A DNA stretch of 64,000 bases from Bin75 sp965212135 (GTDB lineage Bacteria; Nitrospirota; Nitrospiria; Nitrospirales; UBA8639), in contig OZ243044.1 in assembly GCA_965212135.1 (NCBI GenBank), positions 62,001 to 126,000 of the forward strand. The letters are read 5' to 3'. Below are positions 54,326-62,073 of this stretch, piece after piece (within the stretch, counting starts at the first letter, position 1; every line of letters begins with the position of its first letter). Made by a program: the position numbers and the translations under genes. A model generated the notes under the pieces. The model searched no databases, had not been told where the DNA came from, and saw only the letters and a program-made list of their open reading frames with translations.

Positions 54326-54354
54326 ATTATGCGTGGGCATGGATGATGGTGCAA
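54326..54354 (-). promoter_or_regulatory. Promoter of acsA
   Basis: On the minus strand TTGCAC (54349-54354), a 17-base spacer and CATAAT (54326-54331). The leader would be about 65 bases. Confidence 0.6.
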
Positions 54355-54364
54355 GCGTGTTTCG

Positions 54365-56035
54365 TTACGTGCGTTTCGATGGTTGATGGGCCGGCAAGAG
54401 TAAGTCCAGGACGGTTTTGGCGGGATTGAACGTGTGGCGCGGCACTTCGACGAATACGGAATGCCATGCGGACATCGCGCCGTTCCAGAGGCCCGAACGT
54501 TCCAGAGCCTTCAGCGTTCTCCCTTCATGGGACTTCTGTAGAATGAATCCCCCGGCGGCGGCATCGCCGAATTGGTGAAGGTTGAATGCATGGCCTTTGT
54601 AATCTCGCACGCCGCACACGATATCCACCGGGTTAAAGTGCGTTGCGGATTTGAAGATGGCCTGTTGGGTCGGCGAATCGGGATCAACCTGGGCGTGATC
54701 CACGATTTGCAACGAGCTTGCGCCATCGTTCGGTTCCACCCAGAACGGTCCGCCGCCGGCGTCCCCGGTGTCGGGAACCATGCCGCAGACTCGGAGCGGC
54801 CGGTTCAACCACGTGATCAGCCACTGCGCTTGTTGATCATTGGCGAATGTATTCCACTTGTCGGGCAAGGTCATCGCCAGCGAACGTCGCGCCCATTTCG
54901 TGATTTGCCCGAGGAGGGCGGATGAGACTGATTGAGATTCAAGTTGAGTCAAAAATGAAAACAGGGTGTCCTGCAAATTGAGGAGTAATCCGCCGAGCGT
55001 TTTTTTGGAACGATACGCGGCGGCTTTGTGATGGTCATGGACGACGTTATCAATGTTTTTGATCAACACAATGTCGCCGTGGAGTTCGTCGAGATTCGAG
55101 AGTAAGGCTCCATGTCCGGCTGGCCGGAACAGCAGATTCCCACGGGAATCATGGAATGGCTGGTTGTCCACGTCCACGGCGAAGGTGTCCGTCGAAGATT
55201 TTTGGATGGAACAGCCGACCTTCCAGGTTACCGCGTATTGAGCAAGCTTCTGACGGGCTTGTTCAATATGGCGTTGGATGGCTTCCCGATGTTCCGGTGC
55301 CGTCGTCAAGTGGAGGCGAGCATGGCCTTTGTCATCGTTGGCGCAGGCGGCGGCTTCGACCAAATGTTCTTCAATCGGCGTTCGCGGCGCGCGGGGATAC
55401 CGGTGGAACGCGAGCAGGCCCTTGGGCAGCTTGGCGTAATTCAGCCCCGGTTCGTGAAGAAGTGCGTCGAGGATCTGGTGGTGGCGTCCTTCAGAGACTA
55501 AATGGTCAAGTTGGCAGCCTTGGCGGGACAGCGCGTTCTTGAGATCGTGGTAAAAGGCGAATTTGGAGAGACTGGAGAGACATTGCTCCAGCACGCGTTG
55601 GTCGGAGGCTGAACCCCGGCTGGAATGCGTTTTGAGGCGACAGGCCTGGAGCGCTTGAAACATGCGAGTGGCAGCGCCCGATGCCGGCACAAATTGTGTC
55701 ACACGTCCGGCGGCCATGGATTGTTCAAAACGTTGTATCAAGGTTGGCACGCTCGCTGGGCGTACACGGTGAATACCGTCGTTGATCACGCAAGGCTTCT
55801 TGAGCTGAGTAAAAGAGGTCCCGCGTCGAAACGTCGCCAGTTGTTGCTCAAACGCCTGGATGGAAATTCCCCGCTCTCGAAGTTGCCGGCGGTCACGAGG
55901 TGTCGGTATCGCCTCGCTTGCAAGTGTGGCCGGCATGGTGGGGAGACCGCGTTTTGGGGATTTGCGGGCCGGGCCGTCCGGATAAGACCTGTTCAATCTT
56001 CTCGCCATTGTCGGACGAAACTTTTCGTCTTGCAT
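54365..56035 (-). CDS. DUF4301 protein, nucleotidyltransferase-like
   Basis: 556 residues from 56035, or 523 from the ATG at 55936; no start has a good ribosome binding site. The match is to DUF4301: RRQLRERGISIQAFEQQLATFRRG at the start of the domain, then FVPASGAATRMF, which looks like the GxGxR(M) nucleotide loop of sugar-nucleotidyltransferases. PRTPIEEHLVEAA, GHGALLSNLDEL, IVLIKNIDNVVHD and the end NPAKTVLDLL follow. DUF4301 is mainly known from Bacteroidetes; its reaction is unproven. Upstream lies acsA's own promoter, so it is probably transcribed separately. Confidence 0.82.
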   Translation of the reverse strand: MQDEKFRPTMARRLNRSYPDGPARKSPKRGLPTMPATLASEAIPTPRDRRQLRERGISIQAFEQQLATFRRGTSFTQLKKPCVINDGIHRVRPASVPTLIQRFEQSMAAGRVTQFVPASGAATRMFQALQACRLKTHSSRGSASDQRVLEQCLSSLSKFAFYHDLKNALSRQGCQLDHLVSEGRHHQILDALLHEPGLNYAKLPKGLLAFHRYPRAPRTPIEEHLVEAAACANDDKGHARLHLTTAPEHREAIQRHIEQARQKLAQYAVTWKVGCSIQKSSTDTFAVDVDNQPFHDSRGNLLFRPAGHGALLSNLDELHGDIVLIKNIDNVVHDHHKAAAYRSKKTLGGLLLNLQDTLFSFLTQLESQSVSSALLGQITKWARRSLAMTLPDKWNTFANDQQAQWLITWLNRPLRVCGMVPDTGDAGGGPFWVEPNDGASSLQIVDHAQVDPDSPTQQAIFKSATHFNPVDIVCGVRDYKGHAFNLHQFGDAAAGGFILQKSHEGRTLKALERSGLWNGAMSAWHSVFVEVPRHTFNPAKTVLDLLLPAHQPSKRT

Positions 56036-56076
56036 GGAATTGCGGGGCAGGGGGCTTCGTCTTGTACGGTGAGGCG

Positions 56077-56247
56077 TTAGTCCTGCGCGCCTCCCTGCAG
56101 ATAGCCAAGCCCGATTTTCAGCGCGCGGCGCGTGACTTCACACCAACGATTGGGAGGATAGTCTTCCAAAATTTTTACCATCTTGGGGTCCTGGATATCC
56201 AGTGCGATGATCTTCAATACGCCATCTTCAATTTTCACTTCCGCCAT
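56077..56247 (-). CDS. Small hypothetical protein, 56 aa
   Basis: 56 residues starting at the ATG at 56247, with AAGGAGG 6 bases before it, one of the best ribosome binding sites in the window. It begins MAEVKIEDGVLKIIALDI and contains EDYPPNRWCEVTRRALKIG; a strand-then-helix layout is likely. No known function. It lies about 70 bases downstream of the HEAT-repeat gene at 56316-57419 on the same strand and may be its operon partner. Confidence 0.7.
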   Translation of the reverse strand: MAEVKIEDGVLKIIALDIQDPKMVKILEDYPPNRWCEVTRRALKIGLGYLQGGAQD

Positions 56248-56315
56248 GGTCGTCCTCCTTCGCGTCCTGATGGTGAAGGGTTGCATGTGAGGGTGCGTCT
56301 GTTGCGAGCGAGGGG

Positions 56316-57419
56316 TTACATGATTTGATAATCGAGATCCACCATTTTTGTCGCAACATTGGCGGCATCCCGAAGTTTCCGCATGGCTTCCGACGTATCG
56401 CGAATGAGCCAAATTTTCATGTTGAGTTGCTCGATGGGTTCAATGGATTTCTCATTGCGGAGTTTGGCAATGGACCAGACCACTTCGGTCAGCACCGGAA
56501 AATCAATATCGGACGACTCATCCATATTTTCCAGGTTTGTATTGAGATACTCGAGGAGCGGAGGGGTGATGGCGGGGTCCCCGGTATGGGCGCCGATTAA
56601 GCCCAGCCCCTTGGCGGCGGCGGCCTGCATGGTTGACTGTTTCGTTGTCGTGAAAATATCGGTGAGTATCGGGGTCGCCGAACTGCCGAGTCCGGCCAGG
56701 GCCAGCACCGCTTCTTCGGCATACTCGGCATTTTCATCTCTGGCCAGTTTCACCAAATGCGGAAAGGCCTGTTTTGATTGAACCTGCGACAGTGTGGCCA
56801 GAATGCGAAGTTTGCGGCGTTTATCCGTCTCCGGAAGTTCCAGCAGTTGAGCCAGCCGGTCGGTATGTCTCCATTCCGTGGCGACCATGACCGGAAAATC
56901 AAACTCCTGTAGTTGATGGTTTAATGCGTCCATGGCGTAGTCCCCGGAATTGGGAGCCTTGGCCTGTTTCGCCGCGGCATAGGCATCCTCAAAAGCGGCC
57001 CGGGTTTCTTTGTACCACCCTAAATCCTGGCCGCCGAGTCTGTAGCCGAACAGACAGGCCGGCCCTTTCCACAATCGGGCGGGCGCGTCGGCCAATTCCG
57101 CGTCCCCGCCGGAATTCGTCGTGCCCGACCACCGTTTTCGTTCTTCGCATTTGACGCGCAATTCCACGTCGTGGGCTTCGTTCCGGTCGGTCACCGTGGC
57201 GTATCCAATTTCTTCCAGCCGCACCTTGACCGTGGCCATGAGCTTGTCCGGAGGCACCCGTCCCTTTTCCGTCAGAGCGATGACGTTGAGATAAATCGTT
57301 GCGACGTTCGCCAATTGCTCCCGTTGCTCATTCGTGATGTAGGTTCGGCGTGCCATGCCGTCTGTGGTGATGGCCACAAGACAAAAACAGACGAGTATTC
57401 CGGATAAAGGTTTCATCAT
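56316..57419 (-). CDS. Secreted HEAT-repeat protein (paralogue A)
   Basis: 367 residues. The signal peptide (PLSGILVCFCLVAITTDGMA) is followed by a conserved ARRTYITNEQREQL segment. A domain with KCEERKRWSGTT, DAPARLWKGPAC and LGWYKETRAAFEDA comes next. The second half (about 205-300) is HEAT/ARM-like helical repeats (FPHLVKLARDENAEYAEEAV, LALAGLGSSATPILTDIF, ILTDIFTTTKQSTMQAAAAK). It is closely related along its whole length to the gene at 57914-59020. Role unknown; periplasmic scaffold or binding protein is inferred. Confidence 0.83.
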   Translation of the reverse strand: MMKPLSGILVCFCLVAITTDGMARRTYITNEQREQLANVATIYLNVIALTEKGRVPPDKLMATVKVRLEEIGYATVTDRNEAHDVELRVKCEERKRWSGTTNSGGDAELADAPARLWKGPACLFGYRLGGQDLGWYKETRAAFEDAYAAAKQAKAPNSGDYAMDALNHQLQEFDFPVMVATEWRHTDRLAQLLELPETDKRRKLRILATLSQVQSKQAFPHLVKLARDENAEYAEEAVLALAGLGSSATPILTDIFTTTKQSTMQAAAAKGLGLIGAHTGDPAITPPLLEYLNTNLENMDESSDIDFPVLTEVVWSIAKLRNEKSIEPIEQLNMKIWLIRDTSEAMRKLRDAANVATKMVDLDYQIM

Positions 57420-57440
57420 GAATCCTCTTAGCTCTGGCCT

Positions 57441-57833
57441 CTATTTATGGTCAATTGATAGATTGATATCGTTGGTCGGATTTTTGCTTAAGTCAAAGTC
57501 TCTGGGTTTGCCATACGCATTCACCTTGCGGTCAGCGAGTCGAACAATAAACGGTATTAAATACTCGTGACCACAAGCCATTGGCGCCATTATGCCCAAA
57601 GTCAGAATCGTGCCGATGAAACATTTATCCGGACTGAAACCAGTTCCCAACTGGTAGGTTAGATATTCAACGCCTTCAACGGCCCGCGTTGTGTCTGGAG
57701 TTCCCAAAACCTGTATGACTTCGGCTTTGGTCATGCCAATATTTAACTCATTTGTTTTTGTTAGCGATGTGGCACAAGCGGTGACTCCCAAAAACAGAAA
57801 AACAATTATGGCAGTCTGTAAAACATAGCGCAT
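57441..57833 (-). CDS. BamE/SmpA-like lipoprotein, 130 aa
   Basis: 130 residues from the ATG at 57833. Lipoprotein signal with VTAC lipobox. The mature part starts LNIGMTKAEVIQVLGTPDTTR, the BamE/OmlA (SmpA) fold signature, and continues VEYLTYQLGTG. A hydrophobic middle (FIGTILTLGIMAPMACG) is unusual for BamE. It lies between the two HEAT paralogues, 21 bases before the HEAT gene that follows. Its base composition is more A/T-rich than both neighbours. It could be an outer membrane assembly factor or a paralogue with another job. Confidence 0.78.
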   Translation of the reverse strand: MRYVLQTAIIVFLFLGVTACATSLTKTNELNIGMTKAEVIQVLGTPDTTRAVEGVEYLTYQLGTGFSPDKCFIGTILTLGIMAPMACGHEYLIPFIVRLADRKVNAYGKPRDFDLSKNPTNDINLSIDHK

Positions 57834-57913
57834 GGTTCGTTGTCTCCCTAGTTCCGATTTCGGCATATTCAGAAGATTTACCCGTCCATGTCAAGCGGCA
57901 ATTTCCATTTCTC

Positions 57914-59020
57914 CTAACTGACGTGTCCGTCCAAATCAAGCTGCTTGTAGGTCCAATTCGCCGCCTCTCGCAGCGCCGCCATGGCTTTGGAGCGGTCGTT
58001 GATGAGCCAGACTTTCTGATTCAGTTCGTTCATGGGTTTGATGGAATCCTCATCCCGCAGTTTGCCGAGGCTCCAGACCACTTCGGTCAGGACGGGGAAA
58101 TTAATATCGGCCGAGGTGTTGAACGTCTGCAACGCGCTCTTGAGGTAATCAAGAAGCGGGGGGATGGCCGTGGGGTTGCCGCTGCGGCCCGCCACGTCGC
58201 CCAGGGCTTTGGCCGCCGCCGCTTGAATCTCGGGTTGCGTTGACGATTGAAATAAATCGGTAAGCACGGGAATGGATTCTTCTCCGACGCCGGCGAGAGC
58301 CTCCACGGCTTCCTGCGCCAAATCCTTATCCCGCATCAGCTTTGTTAAATGAGGAAGCGCCGCTTCGGCTTCTATGGCGCTCAAGGTGGCGAGAATAAAG
58401 AGTTTGCGGATTTTCGGCGTGTGGGGCGCGTCTAATAATTTCACCAGGCGGTCGGGTTGCCCCCATTCCGCCGCCAGAAGAACGGGAAAGTCGTATTGCT
58501 TGAGGCGTTCGAGCAATTGGGCGAGCGCATAGGTTCCGGCGTCTTTGGCGCCCGCGGCTTGCGCCATTTGCATGGAATCGTGGAAGGCGGTGCGGACTTC
58601 TTTGTACCATCCGAGATTGCGACCCTGGAGTAAATAGGTCAACACGCACGCCGGCCCTTTCCAAAGCCGCGAAGGCGCGTCAAGCAATTCGGCGTCTCCT
58701 CCTTCCGCCGTGGTGCCGGTCCAGGTTTTCCTTTCCTCGCACTTCACTTTGAACTCGACGTCGTGGGCTTGCGTTTTGTCGCCGACCACCTCAAACCCGA
58801 CCTCTTTCAGGCGTTGAGAGACGAGCGTCTGAAGACGGGCGGGGTCGGTTCGTCCTTTTTCGGTCAGGGCAAGGGCGTTCACGAATATGATACGGGTTTG
58901 TTGCAGTTGTTGTTTTTGTTCCGGCGTCAAGTAGGTTCGGCGGGCAACACTCTCCGGAACGACTGCCGTTGATACGCTGACGACGGCACAGAGTGTGAGA
59001 ACACAGCGCCAGTGTTTCAT
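57914..59020 (-). CDS. Secreted HEAT-repeat protein (paralogue B)
   Basis: 368 residues from the ATG at 59020 with AAAGGAG before it; the frame is open upstream without homology. Same order as its paralogue: signal peptide, ARRTYLTPEQKQQL, KCEERKTWTGTT, DAPSRLWKGPAC, LGWYKEVRTAFHD, then HEAT-type repeats (LPHLTKLMRDKDLAQEAV, EALAGVGEESIPVLTDLF, STQPEIQAAAAKALGDVAG). The clear full-length similarity shows a local duplication. It is the first gene of a likely operon with the BamE-like lipoprotein, paralogue A and the 56-residue protein. Confidence 0.85.
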   Translation of the reverse strand: MKHWRCVLTLCAVVSVSTAVVPESVARRTYLTPEQKQQLQQTRIIFVNALALTEKGRTDPARLQTLVSQRLKEVGFEVVGDKTQAHDVEFKVKCEERKTWTGTTAEGGDAELLDAPSRLWKGPACVLTYLLQGRNLGWYKEVRTAFHDSMQMAQAAGAKDAGTYALAQLLERLKQYDFPVLLAAEWGQPDRLVKLLDAPHTPKIRKLFILATLSAIEAEAALPHLTKLMRDKDLAQEAVEALAGVGEESIPVLTDLFQSSTQPEIQAAAAKALGDVAGRSGNPTAIPPLLDYLKSALQTFNTSADINFPVLTEVVWSLGKLRDEDSIKPMNELNQKVWLINDRSKAMAALREAANWTYKQLDLDGHVS

Positions 59021-59225
59021 AAGAAGTCTCCTTTCGCATGGGTCAGAGCATGCAGGAGATGGTGGCTGCTTGGATTTTCGATCACGAAATAGAGACGAGT
59101 CATTGTCTGTGTGATGCCTTTTGCCGCATCGTTGACTATACGCTGGTCTGAAAAAACCCGGCAAGTCTCTTGCGAACCCTTTTGCAATCCGCGAGGTCGG
59201 CGAGACGGACCAAAGCCGTCATAAG

Positions 59226-59255
59226 TTGAACGGACATGGTGAACCGCGCTATACT
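59226..59255 (+). promoter_or_regulatory. Promoter of proC, near-leaderless
   Basis: TTGAAC (59226-59231), an 18-base spacer and TATACT (59250-59255). The proC ATG is at 59265, so transcription would begin only about three bases before the start codon. Confidence 0.5.
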
Positions 59256-59264
59256 CTTCGCCCT

Positions 59265-60143
59265 ATGCTGAAAAGAAAAAAAATTGCAATCATTGGCGCC
59301 GGGAACATGGCGGAAGCCATTGTCGCCGGGTTGCTGAAAAAGGGGGTGGTTTCCCCAAAGCAAATTTTTGCCACGGATGTGGACCCCCGGCGACTAGCTC
59401 ATTTTCAGAAAACCTTTCACGTCCACGTTGGACAGGATAATAGCCAAGCGACCCGGTCTTCCGATGTCATTGTGCTATCCATTAAACCTCAAATGATGAA
59501 TGAGGTTTTGGGGGGATTGGATTGCGCTCCTCGTGCCGACCAACTCATTATTACCGTGGCGGCGGGAGTTTCGATTGCCACGATTGTTGGGGGATTGCAT
59601 CCGCGGGTTCGCGTGGTACGGGCCATGCCGAACACGACGGCCATGGTTCTGGAAGGCGCGACGGCTTTGGCTGGTGGCCCTGGCGTTACGGGAGCGCAAA
59701 TGAAGATCGCTCGGGCGATGTTCGAGGCGGTGGGTCACGTGGTCGTGGTTGATGAGGCGCATTTAGACGCGGTCACCGGTTTGAGCGGCGGGGGAGTCGC
59801 GTACGTCTATGCGTTTATTGAAGCCCTGGCCGACGGAGGAGTGAAAATGGGACTGTCCCGCTTGCACGCGCAACTCCTGGCCGCGCAAACGGTTTTGGGA
59901 GCGGCCAAGATGGTGCGAGAAACAAAGGAGCACCCCGGGACGCTGAAAGACCGAGTCGCTTCACCGGGGGGCACGACCATTGCCGGGTTGCACCAACTCG
60001 AGAAAGGGCGGCTGCGCGGGACGGTGATGAGCGCCGTTGAGAGCGCGGCGCTTCGTTGTCGGGAGTTGGGACGACAGACTCGTGGTTCAGGGGAATCTGC
60101 TCCCGCGGCTTCTTCGGCGAAGCGACCCGCGTCGAGAGGCTGA
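59265..60143 (+). CDS. proC: Pyrroline-5-carboxylate reductase ProC
   Basis: 292 residues from the ATG at 59265. Last step of proline synthesis. Rossmann loop IAIIGAGNMAEAIVAGLL, then VLSIKPQMM, VVRAMPNTTAMVLEGATAL and the C-terminal dimerisation/active region TGLSGGGVAYVYAFIEALADGGVKMG, LKDRVASPGGTTIAGL. The extra about 20 residues at the C-terminus (Ser/Ala/Gly-rich) look unstructured. The region before the ATG has a promoter but no Shine-Dalgarno, compatible with a leaderless mRNA. Confidence 0.95.
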   Translation: MLKRKKIAIIGAGNMAEAIVAGLLKKGVVSPKQIFATDVDPRRLAHFQKTFHVHVGQDNSQATRSSDVIVLSIKPQMMNEVLGGLDCAPRADQLIITVAAGVSIATIVGGLHPRVRVVRAMPNTTAMVLEGATALAGGPGVTGAQMKIARAMFEAVGHVVVVDEAHLDAVTGLSGGGVAYVYAFIEALADGGVKMGLSRLHAQLLAAQTVLGAAKMVRETKEHPGTLKDRVASPGGTTIAGLHQLEKGRLRGTVMSAVESAALRCRELGRQTRGSGESAPAASSAKRPASRG

Positions 60144-60212
60144 CGCGGGTCCCTCATCCGTGTTTGGCGGATGCGGAGGGGACAAGACGCGTGCGGAAGA
60201 AAGGAGTGCGTT

Positions 60213-60401
60213 GTGTCGTACTGGTTGAAAGTGGTGTTTACCGATAATGAGGAACTCATGGTCAGTGACGCGCTTCGTCATACCATCAGTGATGATATGG
60301 AAATTTTGGAAATTGACACTCCCAAAGAGGTCGTCATTATACCGTTGAAACAATTAAAGTATTTTTCATGTGATGCCGCGGTTTTTAACAAGAAACAATA
60401 A
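60213..60401 (+). CDS. Small hypothetical protein, 62 aa
   Basis: 62 residues from a GTG with AAAGGAG upstream. It begins MSYWLKVVFTDNEELMVSDA and ends in KYFSCDAAVFNKKQ. It is predicted to be a compact beta-rich domain with no signal peptide. Function unknown. It lies 70 bases after proC and before the lysine-rich protein, so it is possibly co-transcribed with both. Confidence 0.75.
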   Translation: MSYWLKVVFTDNEELMVSDALRHTISDDMEILEIDTPKEVVIIPLKQLKYFSCDAAVFNKKQ

Positions 60402-60520
60402 TCGGATGGAAACGTTGCCCTCACGAACGCATGGCGGTCAACACGCTTCTCCGTCTTGTCGTGCGGGAAACGAAGCTCACAAGATGGTTCTTACGCTCCC
60501 GAGGACAACGTAGGTCGGAT

Positions 60521-61324
60521 ATGGAAAGGCGAGTGACATCCCATACTGAAGAAGAGGAAATGAATCAGCGTCGGCAGTTGCTGGCGCAGGCTCGAAAAGG
60601 CGTCCAAAAGGCCGTTAATCAACTCATGGAATTATATCAGGTGCGGGTGTATAGCGGCGATGGTCTCAAATCTCTGAAAATTCGCAAAACACTCCTGACG
60701 CCGAGTTCTTCAAAGCCCAAACACACGAGTGCGGCGGCTGCGTCACGAACCAAGCCGGTCAAAGGCCGCACGATGTGGCAAAAAAAATCTCGCGTCACAC
60801 GAACCGCAGTTTCACAAGCAGCCCAATCCAGGCGATTGACCAAATCTGGACCGAAACACAAGGGGGCCGGAAAGCAATCGGGCGTGTCACCAAAAGCAAA
60901 AGCTCAAACGAAACCCAGGAGCAAAGCAAAACCCGCGCTCAAACCAACTCGCAAATTGAAGCCATCCCGTACGGCGAAACCTCCAGTCAAAAGAGGTTCA
61001 CGCAAGGCGAAGCCCAAAGTTCAGCTAAAAAAACGTCGCCCGCGCAAACTGCAACCCAAGACCAGACCCAAGGCAGGCAGGGTATCCCATACGCGGTTAA
61101 CAATCAGGGCAAGCTCCAAGGTCAAAGCCGGAACAAAAGCCAGGACTTCAGGGAAGCCAAAGGGCAAGGCGGCTCCAAAATCAAAAGTCAAAGCCAAAGC
61201 CAGGACTTCAGGGAAGCCAAAGGGCAAGGCGGCTCCAAAATCAAAAGTCAAAGCCAAAGCCAGGACTTCAGGGAAGCCAAAGGGCAAGGTGGCTCCAAAA
61301 TCAAAAGCCCGACGACCGCGCTAA
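60521..61324 (+). CDS. Lysine-rich histone-H1/AlgP-like protein
   Basis: 267 residues from the ATG at 60521; 60431 and 60560 are other possible starts. Residues about 15-55 form a helical, partly acidic N-terminal domain (MNQRRQLLAQARKGVQKAV). From about 70 onward it is almost entirely Lys, Arg, Ala, Pro, Ser, Thr and Gly, like eukaryotic H1 tails or Pseudomonas AlgP. The end is an exact 20-residue repeat (KARTSGKPKGKAAPKSKVKA) in nearly three copies, coded by the 60-bp DNA repeat at 61136-61307. The likely role is binding DNA or other polyanions. Repeat copy number should vary between strains. Confidence 0.8.
   Translation: MERRVTSHTEEEEMNQRRQLLAQARKGVQKAVNQLMELYQVRVYSGDGLKSLKIRKTLLTPSSSKPKHTSAAAASRTKPVKGRTMWQKKSRVTRTAVSQAAQSRRLTKSGPKHKGAGKQSGVSPKAKAQTKPRSKAKPALKPTRKLKPSRTAKPPVKRGSRKAKPKVQLKKRRPRKLQPKTRPKAGRVSHTRLTIRASSKVKAGTKARTSGKPKGKAAPKSKVKAKARTSGKPKGKAAPKSKVKAKARTSGKPKGKVAPKSKARRPR
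61136..61307 (+). repeat. 60-bp in-frame tandem repeat (2.9 copies)
   Basis: Copies at 61136-61195 and 61196-61255 are identical; the third, 61256-61307, is partial with one substitution (T at 61290). It is in frame with the lysine-rich protein and encodes one 20-residue unit per copy, so copy-number changes keep the frame. Confidence 0.97.
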
Positions 61325-61436
61325 CAGTGATTTTTCACAACCGCCCCAAACCGGCGCACCGATTTTCAGTAACAGGGACATGGCGAATTGTTGAGGTGCG
61401 GCAGGAAGAAACAGATCGGCCGTGGCAAGTCAATGG

Positions 61437-61733
61437 TTATCGCACCGCCACTCGCAATCCGCCGCCGGCAAGTTTTCCCGCGATCTCATCGGCCGACTTT
61501 CTGGCGCCTTGATAGACTTGGGCGCTTCCCTGGTTGTCAATGCGCCAGGCCAACTCAAAGGCTTTGGATGAAGTCATTCCGGGAATATGCCGACAAAACA
61601 GCTCAATGACTTGCTGGTAAGTATGGCAATCACAATTGTAAACAATGACTTCAGCTTCAAAGTCACGACCGGTGCCTGGTCCGGTTTTTTCTTCCGTGAC
61701 TTCCGTCACTTCTGTCTCAGGTAGAGTCTCCAT
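61437..61733 (-). CDS. ClpS-like adaptor with altered N-degron pocket
   Basis: 98 residues from the ATG at 61733, preceded by AGGA; the frame continues upstream without homology. After an acidic flexible N-terminus (about 1-26) comes the ClpS fold: EVIVYNCDCHTYQQVIELF, SSKAFELAWRIDNQG, and KSADEIAGKLAGGGL, in the order and spacing of ClpS. ClpS hands N-end-rule substrates to ClpA/ClpC. The usual NDD is NCD here, and the His equivalent to E. coli His66 appears to be Asp (RIDNQG versus AVHYQG). These residues hold the alpha-amino group, so specificity is probably changed. No clp gene is adjacent. Confidence 0.72.
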   Translation of the reverse strand: METLPETEVTEVTEEKTGPGTGRDFEAEVIVYNCDCHTYQQVIELFCRHIPGMTSSKAFELAWRIDNQGSAQVYQGARKSADEIAGKLAGGGLRVAVR

Positions 61734-62073
61734 ACAGATCCTGTCGGCAAGCGGGCCATGCACAAGGCGTATCCGGCGCGGCGGCGGATTGAGAAGTCCG
61801 CGAAAAAGATTGATTGGACTTTGTTTTGCTTGCGTGGTGTAACGATGAACCCGGCGATGATGCCTCTGTGACTGTGGCTGAAACAATTCATTGTACCAGA
61901 AACAGGCATGTTCAAGCGAATTCTTTATGGGCTGCCATCTGTGTGTTGCGGGCGTGAGTGGAGCCGTGCTCACAGTGTATCCGGCGGGTTTTGCCGTATG
62001 CTTGGATCAACAAGGTTTAAGTACAGGTGCATGACGGGCAAGAGGAACCCGTGCGCCGTGACGGGGAGGAGTT

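Noticed and set aside
61136..61307. CRISPR-like regular repetition
   Set aside because: The 60-bp units are directly adjacent with no spacers and are in frame in a coding sequence.
60775..61512. A 245-codon open frame rich in Gln/Ser/Lys overlapping the lysine-rich protein gene, also repeated
   Set aside because: It is the +1-type shadow of a low-complexity Lys/Ala/Pro/Ser gene; the 60-bp repeat keeps both frames open. It has no ribosome site or domain.
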